Positions 54,996 through 64,000 of a DNA stretch of 64,000 nt are shown here, in pieces. This DNA comes from Diphasiastrum complanatum (lineage: Eukaryota > Streptophyta > Lycopodiopsida > Lycopodiales > Lycopodiaceae): assembly GCA_029204225.1 (NCBI GenBank), contig CM055112.1, positions 43,525,538 through 43,589,537 of the forward strand, in the 5' to 3' direction. Within the stretch, counting starts at the first letter, position 1; each line of letters starts with the position of its first letter. A model generated the notes under the pieces. It did no database searches. It was given only the letters and a program-made list of their open reading frames with translations, and had not been told where the DNA came from. The position numbers and the translations under genes are program-made.

Positions 54996-57402
54996 GATCT
55001 TAATGCCATGGATGAAGTGAACAACACAACTATGATTGACTTTCTTGAATATATCAAGAGGTCAGAGGAGTGCAAGCCACTCCTACAACAATTTCTCGCC
55101 AATGAAAAAAACAAGAGGCTAAGTTGTGAAGGTTCATCTTCACAAATTGTATCCAAAGATCAAGTGGTGGTGAGGTCGAATGAGAGTGCTCTCTCATGGG
55201 AATTCTAGCTGCCCTATGATTGATAGTCTCACGTATGACCAGATCTTTTGAGTTCCAAAAAAGAAAGATCGAGATGGTCAAAAACTATATGGCAGAACTC
55301 TTTTAGCAAAATATTTTTTGGATAAGCATGCAATAATCCTTTCCAATTTACAAAAAGTGAGAATGTGATTTAGTGGAGAGTTCGATGGATCACAAGATCT
55401 ATGCCACAAGCCATTGGAAAAGCAAAAAATAAAAGACATAATCAAGAATCATATCCATGAAATCATACCTTCGAGTTTTCCAAGAGCCAGCTATCAATGG
55501 AAAGAAGAAGACATATACCTTTGGGTAATTGTCTTCATTCAGTCTAAAAGAAAGTATGTAAAAAAAAAAATCAAAAGCTAGTGACTTGCGATGATACAAT
55601 TCTTAAATCAAAGGTGAGTTATTTGATAGTAATAATGAAAAGCTTGATTTTCAAACACAAGTCCAATTTGAATATAGTTCTTTTCTATGAGACATCAAAA
55701 TTGACTTTGAGTAAATGTTGTTTTTTCTTAAACTTCAGAAAGTGTAGGAAAACGATAAACTTGAAAGTCTTGTCATAGAGGCCAAGTACGCACGTAGTGA
55801 TGAGGTACCCACTTTAACGACTTGATTTTATTTGATTTCTAATCTGTAGACTTTCGTGTGTAAAAACACTCGTGCACAAATCAACCAAATTTCAAATTGT
55901 TGGATTAATGGATGATTTGACTTACATCTTGATATAATATTAATAATTTAATTGTATTAATAAAAAAATCTACAAATAAATTTAGCACACACATTAATGT
56001 CTATCATGGTTTTTTCACAAATGATTATGCAGTATTAATTTTTTTTGTATATGTACATTTTTTTTTTTGCGTTCGTACGCAAAACTAGTTTCTCTATTCA
56101 ATAATTTTTCATGTCGAAGGGAAGTATACACATATGATCCAACGGTTGTTATGGAAATCTTGTTTTTGAAATTAAAGTACGAGTCAAATTTGGACTTTTT
56201 TTTACAGGACATTACTATTGACCATGTGAATGTTTTATTTTTCAAACTTTAGAATATGCAGGAAAATGGTACTGACATCACTTCAATGGAAGTCAATGAC
56301 ACCTGTAATGATGAGGTGCAAACTTCTAATGAGTTGATTATTCTTTAATGTTTAATTTTAGAGGGTAGCATTTCTTGAATGAATCAAGTGCCTTTTAATT
56401 TATTAGATTGATAAATAATTTGACTTATGAATTTACGTGACACTAACTATATACAAATAGAACAATGCTAGAATTGAATATAGGGTGTGGGTGTTCGACT
56501 CTTAGTTTATTTTGTTTTCATCTTTGTATTTCAATTATTAGATATGTTTTTGAAAATTTGAATGCTCTTCCATGTTCAAGAAAAATACATAGAAGATGTG
56601 AATACTGGAATACAGTTTCCATGTGGCTGGTTCTCAATAATGTAGTGTCATTTTAAGAAGTTTCATTTAAAAATTTGTATTTGATTATTTGATGCTAACA
56701 TTTTTATCAAATTCAATAGTTTATGAAAAAAATTTGAAACTATGTTTAATAATGTATGTGTTTATTTGTAGGAAGATAAAACGAACGAACATCATGTGTC
56801 TGATGATGGAAACAAAGTCCAAAATACAAGGAAGAGTAAACGAGCTCACAAGGTAAATTATGTGGTTTTGGTTTAAAATCCAAGGTAACTTTTATGTCAT
56901 TTTTGTACTAATGTAGTTGTATTTTTTTTAGTTGAGCATGAAAATGCAAAACATTGTTGAAGTGGGGAGGCATGTTAGCCAAGGGAACAAAAAACCTGTC
57001 CGCGTCGCGAAAAAAATGAAGGTAAGGATACACGTGTTGTTACATTATTTTTTAGTTATTTCTAACAATTTTTCGTATTGCTCATATTGTTATGAAATTT
57101 TGTTCTTATATTGATATTAGGGTCTATCTGAGCTTGAACGTCCCAACTCCAAGGCAAAAACTGTAAGTATTACGATTTCATCAAATTGCATCACATTTTT
57201 AGTTTGATACATGTTTTTGTTTAGATCTATTTTATTAAATAATGATTTGTTGTAGGTTCATGATGTTCACACCTTCAATGTAAAAGACCTAGAGACGATC
57301 GCGATGGACTATTTTAACATTCACATTGTTGATGAGTTGTACAAAAAACTTAAAGACCAACACATGTCTTTGAAAATATCAAAAAAAAAATCATGGAAAT
57401 GA
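54996..57402 (+). CDS. Multi-exon gene, possible BEN-like domain, basic C-terminus
   Basis: Exons with AG|...|GT borders, all in phase 0: 54,996-55,613; 55,739-55,804; 56,253-56,315; 56,772-56,852; 56,932-57,021; 57,121-57,162; 57,256-57,402 (stop TGA). Exon 1 starts with DLNAMDEVNNTTMIDFLEYI; its later part, one frame over, reads KLYGRTLLAKYFLDKHAIIL, SNLQKVRM and KPLEKQKIKDIIKNHIHEII, which resembles a BEN domain (DNA-binding and chromatin proteins). A one-base slip at an A10 tract restores phase. Later exons are short and Lys-rich (QNTRKSKRAHK, GNKKPVRVAKKMK), suggesting nuclear location. Four in-frame stops (three in exon 1, one in exon 2) mean it is a pseudogene, or the frame is misread. 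Domain call is weak; exon structure is strong. Confidence 0.5.
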
Positions 57403-58440
57403 ACATGATTCCTCATCCATGATTAGAGAACTAGTTATTTTTCTCTTTCAAAATAATAAAATTGTTGTTCATAAACGTAGGGACAAGTGTTTACTCTTAG
57501 AAGCCATAGAAGTTAATGCATAAACCAAGCATTGTGCTGCAAATTTTGATTTGTCTTTCAAGAGAACAATTATATGCATAGACTCAAGCCTAAGTAGGTT
57601 TGTTGTGCGGACATAAATGATGACTCTTAATGGTAGATATTTTGATTTTTAATTGTGCATTGTGATTATGTTTAAGTTTTCTTTGATGTATATTTTGCCT
57701 TAACGGTTTACTAAATGTTAATGTTGTTGTAATAAGTATAGTTATATTTCAGATCAATTCAATTTGATTTTTATATAAACAAAGAGGATTTTTTCTATAT
57801 TGTCAATTAGGAACTGTATCACTTTATCTATCACATTATTTCCTAGGGGAGAAGCTAGGGCTCTAGATTGTCATTCCCCATAAATTTAAATGCCCATTTA
57901 GAACATATGCTAGCCTTTGCTTTACTTGACATTCCACTTTTTTCAGGTCATGACAGATCCAGATTCTCCAAGTCCTATTGAACCTACAATGAGAGAATGG
58001 CTGCATTGGTAGAATCTAGATCGAGACTACAGTTTCTTAAGTCAAATAGTTTAAATCCTTGTACTTTCTTTCAGAAGGACAAATACTCCGGAGTCTCACG
58101 AAACTAGCAATTCGTACATCAAGCTGGTTTTGTTATTCGTAACTATGTTATTCTTTCAATGATAGTTGCATTTTCTACGATGTTACAGGCAATGAATCAC
58201 TTGATACATATTGTTTCAGCTCATCAACAGTTCGTCATCCGATGCCTATATGGTCATATGGGTTTTAGTCATGAGGATGTAGAATTGGCAAACTAATCTA
58301 TTAGTTGCACTACCTAACTTTAGAATACTAGTGGCATATATGTCCGGTAGGTTGAACATATAGTTCTAGAACCTAAAAGATCTTGTGCAAAGAATGTTAA
58401 AGCGTAGCAATAAACATGATCCTACCATAATTTGCTACTG
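57403..58440. other. 3' flank, no further gene recognised
   Basis: AT-rich; could hold the transcript end of the multi-exon gene. A short frame from ATG 57,952 (MTDPDSPSPIEPTMREWLHW) looks like the start of a gypsy gag but stops at once. Confidence 0.3.
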
Positions 58441-59416
58441 ACATCAAAACATTACGACCTATTGAACCATTTCAGCGGTGGGGATTGGATTTTATTGGAA
58501 AAATCAACCCACAATCAGCGAATGGTCATAAATATATCATCGTAGCAACCGCTTATGCTACGAAGTGGGCAGAAGCAAAAGCTTTACAAGATAACACTGC
58601 CAAATCTATTACCAGGCTCATATTTAATAATATTCTGACACGGTTTGGATATCCATAAGAAGCCGTCTCTGATAGGGGACCACATTTTGTGAATGATACA
58701 ATAAAGGAAATGACGTATTTGTTCCGTATTATTCATAAAATGTCCACCTCTTATTATCCATGCGGTAATGGTCAGGCTGAGGCTAGTAATAAGACGTTGA
58801 AGACTATTATCGCCAAACAAGTGCTGGAAAAGGGGCACGAGTTTTTACAACCGGCGTTGTGGGCTTATCGCACAACCTACAAGATTTCTATGGGTTATAT
58901 ACCATTTTAGTTAGTATACGGAACAAACGCAATTATGCCATATGAATTCATTTTGCCAACTTTATGCATTCAAGCCGCATATAATCTGGGTCAGAATGAG
59001 GCTATGCGCGAATGAGTAATTGCGTTGGAAAAATCGGAAGAGCATAGAGGCTATGCTTACTGGATGAACTAGGTGATTAAACAACAACAGGCTCAATGGT
59101 TCGAAAGCACATACATAAATGAGAACTTAAGAAGGGAGATCTAGTGTTGTACTACCCTGAGAGTATAACAAACACGTTGAAATCAAAAGACCAGCATTGG
59201 GAAGGACCATATTGTATCATAAATATTTTTGGTAATAATGTGACCATAGCATGGCAGAATCCGCCGGGTTTGCCATTTGTTGTCAACAACAGTCGTGTAA
59301 AGGGTTATAATCCTGCAGAAGGAAAAGGCGATATCAATAGAGGATTGATTTACTCTCTGTTTGATATTATGAAAGTTGGAATCACAATCAACCAACGTCA
59401 GTTGGAAAAATCGTGA
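58441..59416 (+). pseudogene. Ty3/gypsy integrase
   Basis: IEPFQRWGLDFIGKINPQSA (linker), YIIVATAYATKWAEAKAL (first catalytic Asp changed to Ala), AVSDRGPHFVNDTIKEM (second Asp), CGNGQAEASNKTLKTI (catalytic Glu kept), LWAYRTTYKISMGYIPF, LVYGTNAIMPYEFILP, and a C-terminal domain HWEGPYCIINIFGNNVTIAW. Stops and two frameshifts interrupt it. Same lineage as the fragment at 8,110-8,445. Confidence 0.85.
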
Positions 59417-59559
59417 CGAAAGTTTGGATGACGATTCCGTACGGAGATGCATGTGAAAGAAAAGCACGTGGAAAAAAAAGGAGGGAAACCAAAAAAAAAA
59501 CTATCATTTTGACGTTAATTTTTTGGGAATTGCGAGTAGAATCACATCTTTGGAAAGTG

Positions 59560-60078
59560 ATAGTATGGCTTGATACGGCTGTGGTGGCAGCAACTACGGT
59601 TGTTGATACCGTGCCTATGGATGCTGCAATTGGGGCTGTGGTTGTTGCTGTTGCTGCAACCATAGCCCCAATTGCAACCACAGCCCCAATTGCACTGCAA
59701 ATGCTCCTGCGGGTCGCACTGCCTGTAATCGCCGACAGTCATTCGTCCAATGACTATACACATTACAGATAGCACAATAGCGTGTATTAGTGGGACATTC
59801 ATTAATATAATGTCCTTGATTACAATTTTGGCAAAAATGGATATTCCCTTGTCGAAACTCCGTAGTAACGACGTCCTTAGTAGCTGGTGGTGGTGGTTCA
59901 CTAGCTTTCCCCTTCTTATGCTTCTTGAACCATTTCCCATCACGTGAAGAAGATGAATCCTCTTCCGAACTTGAGGAATTAGAAGATTCTGAACTTGTGT
60001 TCGAATCAAAATCAAATGAATCATCACGCCGATGATGTTGGCGATGTCGTTGGTACTTCTTCCTAGTCCTCTTCTTCC
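59560..60078 (-). pseudogene. Gag-like ORF with two CCHC knuckles
   Basis: One minus frame from about 60,078 gives a Ser/Asp-rich start (SFDFDSNTSSESSNSSSSEE), KWFKKHKKGKASEPPPPATK, then two knuckles, CQNCNQGHYINEC and CAICNVYSHWTNDC, at about 59,845-59,735. A Gln/Leu/Trp low-complexity tail (VQLGLWLQLGLWLQQQQPQP) follows. Two knuckles and the tail fit an Athila/Tat-type gypsy gag end. It is bounded by an LTR-like start at 60,082. Confidence 0.7.
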
Positions 60079-60081
60079 AAC

Positions 60082-60730
60082 TGTTGGATTATTCTCCTTA
60101 TTACTAATCGACTAATTGATTTTAATCCTCATCCAATGTTTATCTAGTGCTGCGGATTTTCCCGTGTCTTTACGCAGTCTGCAGTTTTACAAGTGTTTTT
60201 ACACAGTATGTAGAATTACACGAAGTTTGAAAATAGTGTTGCATTTTTCGCCTGTCAGGAATCTCGTGGAAGAATGCAGTGTCGTCTTTTTCGCATTTTT
60301 CACCTGTCAGGAATCTCATGCAAATATGCAGAGTCGCGTTTTTTGCTTTTTCCAAAGTGCCTCAAATGTTAAGGAAATGGCTCTAGAAAAGTGTGGGGCA
60401 ACCCTAAATCAAATTTAAGAACACTGTCGGGTTTTTCGCAAAATCCCGACACTGTCGTCTTTTTGCGACAGTGTCGCCTATGGTTATTTTAGTTCATTTC
60501 TACATAAGTGACAATTTGGTTCATTTATGCAGATAGACTGTTTAAGGCCAGTTTTCATTGCTTATCGACAATCAATGACAAGGAACCGGATGGATGCTAG
60601 TGGATCACCAACCAACTGGCGATCGCAATTGATGACCTAATTTCTTAGTATAAATAGCTATTCATATTCATATAGTTTTATTATTAGAAGAAGCATTTTG
60701 AATAGTTAGCTCTCTCTCTCTCTCAAGCCT
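60082..60730 (+). repeat. LTR-like unit with TATA box
   Basis: Begins TGTTGGATTATTCTCC, like the copia LTRs at 29,382 and 32,252, and shares about 65 bp with 13,766-13,832. A TATA box, TATAAATAG, lies at 60,649-60,657. An 8-bp-loop hairpin with perfect 11-bp arms (CGACACTGTCG) is at 60,447-60,476. The right end is not fixed, and a host promoter is the alternative. Confidence 0.45.
60447..60476. repeat. Hairpin, perfect 11-bp arms
   Basis: CGACACTGTCG (60,447-60,457), loop TCTTTTTG, CGACAGTGTCG (60,466-60,476). Confidence 0.95.
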
Positions 60731-61228
60731 TCGAGCTTGAACACTCCTGAGCATTCTAGCTCACTTCTTATAGTTGTTTTAGATATTGCTATTGCGCTAC
60801 TGCTTATCAGCATTGCGTTTAATTCAGACTTTCATTTTAGCCACTCAGAGATGATATAGAGTATGCGGATTTGATTTGCAACTTATTGTACTCATTTACT
60901 TATGTTACGTTTTCATACTGAATCAATACTATCTTTTATTGCGTTCATCTTCGTCTCAGAATGTATGCGATTCTGTAGTTCTTCGCGACAAATTATTTGT
61001 CTGATAATTCATTACTTAATTATTTGACTACGTAATTATTGTAGTACTAATGATTTCAAAGTTAGTTACTATAAGATCAAACGTGATTTCTATCACTATT
61101 GTTTTGTTTGAAATTGATAGGCGTAGTCATGCATTGTGAAAGAGAAATATGGTTTATTCCGTTGTGCAAGAAAAGTTTTCTTTCTAGACACTCGAATTAT
61201 TTTCTTTCGAGTTTGTTTTTTTTCGAGT
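60731..61228. other. No recognisable gene
   Basis: AT-rich, no motif on either strand. It may be transcribed from the TATA box at 60,649. Confidence 0.3.
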
Positions 61229-61900
61229 TCAACCTATCTTCAAAACACCTCTTTCCGACACCAACTGCCTCGCAGCATCCACAATATGCTCCAGACTTTG
61301 ACCATGCAAAGACGTAGTTCCTCGTCGAAGAACCTTATATAATCCATGATGAAAATACTTGATACATTTAGCGTGTGTAAGTGGCTCCTCTAGTCTCTTC
61401 TCCAACACCTTAAAATGTTGAACATAAGTCAATACATCCTCCTTCCGCTTCTGCTTGATAGCCTGCAACTTATCTAGAATTTTCTCATCCTCGTGCTCCT
61501 TCCGATACCTTTCCAAAAATGCCCTTCGTAATTCATCCCAGCTCTGAAACTCTTGTAACCCATGCTGTGAATACCATTGTAGAGCATTCCCTTTCAACGT
61601 AGTTGGAAATAATTCCAACTTCCAAATGTCTTCCATTTCACAATTCGCTTGACAAACCGCTAGAAACTGGTGAATATGCATGTCAGAATCATGATACTTC
61701 TTGTTTTTAAACCACTGGAATATGGTCGTCCGAGTCCGTCCTATCGAGACAGCCTCCATCTCGCGATTAATTGGAGATTTCTCCAAATTTGAACTGCTAG
61801 CCCCTGTAGACATTGATGATAGTTCTACCCACAATTTAAACTTGTTCCTATCCAGAGTATGCAACCCCTCAAATTCAAAACTAGCAACAGAACCAAAAAG
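61229..61900 (-). pseudogene. Ty3/gypsy gag core, open over 211 codons
   Basis: Minus frame 61,864-61,229 is fully open. It shows the retrotransposon gag core: WKLELFPTTLKGNALQWYSQ, HGLQEFQSWDELRRAFLERY, DVLTYVQHFKVLEKRLEEPL, and AKCIKYFHHGLYKVLRRGTT. The frame ends just after the core, before any knuckle, and joins unrelated AT-rich DNA. It could pair with the knuckle region at 59,560-60,078, the intervening LTR-like unit then being an insertion. Confidence 0.8.
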
Positions 61901-61959
61901 GTGTTAGGGGGTGTTTTCTCTTTGATGTCATGATCGCTCTCTTACAATATTTGTAGAAG

Positions 61960-62470
61960 AGCTTCTTGCACGATCCACTATTCTCAGCTTGAGTATGAGG
62001 CTTTTGCTGTTGTTGCTGTTGCATTTGATTCTTTCTTCTTGGTGTAAATGGCCAGGGACTTGTCTTTAACGGACAAATCGTTGGCCTTTCTCCACATTTC
62101 TTCTTGAAAAAGATGACCGATCCCCTTTTGAAAAGTGGGTCAGGTTGTGACCATCATGACAAAGTGCTCGTAGGACTTTGGTAGAGAAGAAAGCAAGGTC
62201 ATAACAACGTCATCATCTTGAATAGCACATCCTACAACAGATTTTTGATCTAATAAAGATTTGAAGTTGTTGATCTGAGAAGTGATGGTTGTAGCATCAG
62301 ACATACTAAGTGTAAAGAAATTCCTTCTAAGGTGCAACCGTGTGGTTACATCTTGAGTCTCATACAGATTTGATAACGAATCTAATGCGTCCTTAGAGGA
62401 CTTGCATGTGGTAACATGAAAAATTTGGGAGTCAACCTGATTGAGCGTGATCGATATTAAGACGTTCTGA
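61960..62470 (-). pseudogene. Ty1/copia gag fragment
   Basis: Minus frames give SLSNLYETQDVTTRLHLRRN, FFTLSMSDATTITSQINNFK, LLDQKSVVGCAIQDDDVVMT, LLSSLPKSYEHFVMMVTT, the classic copia gag block (L-Y--K-M-E--S--H...LL-SLP-SY). A frameshift lies at about 62,340, and later text is decayed. Confidence 0.85.
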
Positions 62471-62751
62471 TCTTTGAGTTAGAATTAAAGTGGAACTACT
62501 ATGTTACTATAATGTGGGTCCTATCAATGGATAAGGATCAGTTGGCCTCGCCACGAGGCGAGTCAACGGGACACGCATCCCGTCAACGGCAACCTGGGCC
62601 ATGCATGGGTTGCCATAATGAAGAACTATATGTACAGTGGATTTTTTATTTTGAGAAATACAGTTGCTACGTGAGCTTGGTATGGAAAGTGCTTTCTGTC
62701 TGTGTTACTGTGTAGCATGATTTGTGTTCCTGTTCGAAGCAAATTCTAAGT

Positions 62752-62763
62752 TGGTATCAGAGT
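62752..62763 (+). other. Primer-binding site, initiator tRNA-Met
   Basis: TGGTATCAGAGT on the plus strand. The LTR should end just to the left (CGAAGCA at about 62,740 is a candidate end), so an element in plus orientation follows. Confidence 0.7.
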
Positions 62764-64000
62764 CGTACAGGGAGTGTACACAGTACATCGTCGTCGTTGA
62801 AGAGAGCTTCGGGAGAAGAGAAGTCTTCTGAGAGTTCGGGGTTTATGGCAGGTTGAAGGTGAAAAGTGAAGCACTGGTGCACAACTTCTAACATACAGAG
62901 GCTTGCCAAGCTTGAAGTTGTGAGAGGATTCAGAGACAGGTCTTGTTAGTTGAATTGAAAAGGTGGAGAGGCAGAATTCTAAAAATTCCGTAAAGTAGTT
63001 GCTTGGCGTTTGCAGTCTGTGTGCATTCAAACGGACATCGTTTTGAGAACGGTTTGAAGCATCAGACTCCTAGCAGTAGTACAACCTTAGAGGAAGAGGA
63101 TTGGCCCGTCAGAGTGCTGTGAGCAGAAAGCCAAGATGAGATTTGTGAGAAAAACCCTAGTTTGGGATTTGGAAGCACAAAATCAGAGTTTTCTTGTTAT
63201 TCTGAACAGTTTTTGGAGCTGTAAAAGCTTGAAGGAGGCCACCCTGAGGAGTTGAATTAGCAGCCAAGTGGCCGCTGATAGCCGTGTGATCTGGAGAAAG
63301 CTGGAGTGCAATTCACAAGGTAAGAGAAACCCTCCATAGTTGGGAGAGCTCGTGAAGGAGAAGGAGGAGTCCATGGACAGGTCACGCGTAGTGAAGAGGA
63401 GTGGGTACTCCGTGCATTTGAGTGTGTAGCACTCACAAGGAGAAGGGTTCAGGGAACCTGAAATCTCTTAGTCATTGGATTGAGGATCCAGGAGATCAAT
63501 GCATAGAATCTCCCAGACTAGAATCGTTTTGGGCCATTGGATTGAGGATAGTTGTTGGATTGAGTTGAAGGGGGCCTTGAAGAAGGCTAAAGGGAGTTGA
63601 AGTGCAAACTGGCCTTCAACTTCAAGAAAAGTCCTTATTTTCTAGTCCTTTAGCCCATTTGACCGAAACGAAAGGCTATAGCCTCAAAGAGAACCTGGAC
63701 TGTACCTACAAGTACGGTACCACAAAACAGAGTGATTGTAGTGGAGAAAGCACTCAGTGGATGTCAGATCTCTTTTGCCCCTTTCAGGGAGCGGGTAGTC
63801 AGGAGTGTGAGGTAAAAATCATTTCACATTTGAAAAGCGACTTGGCTTACGAAATGCCACCTAAGCGATAACATATTCTAATAATAAAACAAATTGAAAC
63901 AACACAAACTCACCGGTAAACTCACTTGAAGCTTAAGTGCAAACGTGCAATTGCTCGCTCTTTAAACGCTTGCTCTTTTTTTTGAATATTTTTGTCACAT
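62764..64000 (+). other. Probable retroelement leader; one unassigned ORF
   Basis: Purine-rich, non-coding text follows the primer site. The only notable frame, 63,602-63,871 (SLFSSPLAHLTETKGYSLKE... to MPPKR), has no motif I know. The window ends before any gag or pol appears. Confidence 0.35.

Noticed and set aside
59388-59772. Ala/Thr/Val-rich frames as a gene
   Set aside because: They are shadows of the low-complexity Gln/Leu/Trp tail of the minus-strand gag.

Overview
This is nuclear DNA from a land plant with a large, repeat-rich genome. It is AT-rich, full of dinucleotide tracts, and almost every recognisable coding stretch is a broken transposable element of plant type: Ty1/copia, Ty3/gypsy (including a chromovirus and Tat/Athila-like elements), a CACTA-like DNA transposon and a Penelope-like reverse transcriptase. 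The Penelope-like reverse transcriptase and the unusual repeat families lean towards a non-seed plant such as a fern, lycophyte or bryophyte, but the species cannot be fixed from the window.

Layout. 1-5.5 kb: gypsy gag (-), a copia RT/RNase H with an internal tandem duplication, and a gypsy gag-protease-RT remnant. 5.5-10.5 kb: a minus-strand gypsy leader with a tRNA-Asp-type primer-binding site and LTR, a gypsy integrase piece, a CpG-rich block with a long hairpin and nine ACGT cores, then long (GT)n and (GA)n tracts. 10.5-13.8 kb: a Penelope-like RT (-) next to the first copy of an unfamiliar coiled-coil gene family (+). 14.3-16.4 kb: a spliced plant-transposase-like gene, two strong palindromes and a CACTA-type terminus that abuts a copia integrase. 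16.4-20 kb: copia pol and a gypsy protease piece. 20.9-23 kb: the second coiled-coil copy (-). 23.5-25.4 kb: gypsy integrase, an extra ORF and a second, plant-type RNase H. 25.4-29.1 kb: mostly non-coding. 29.1-32.5 kb: the third coiled-coil copy between oppositely oriented copies of one copia LTR. 33-36 kb: a minus-strand copia with gag, RT, primer site and LTR start. 36-38 kb: a Cys-rich ORF and a rearranged gypsy. 38-42.9 kb: a chromodomain-bearing chromovirus with primer site, polypurine tract and 484-bp 3' LTR, lying inside an older copia gag. 46.4-50.5 kb: the most complete gypsy pol. 53-57.4 kb: a zinc-finger ORF, a copia LTR with primer site, and a multi-exon gene with six clean phase-0 junction exons. 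58-63 kb: gypsy integrase and gag pieces, an LTR or promoter with a TATA box, and a copia gag.

How it fits together: there is no operon-like organisation. The window is a nest of insertions and decay. The parts not explained by standard elements are the three-copy coiled-coil family, the phase-0 multi-exon gene at 54,996-57,402 (possibly carrying a BEN-like domain) and the gypsy remnant with a post-integrase ORF and RNase H. Family names rest on reading motifs in the sequence; no database search was possible.
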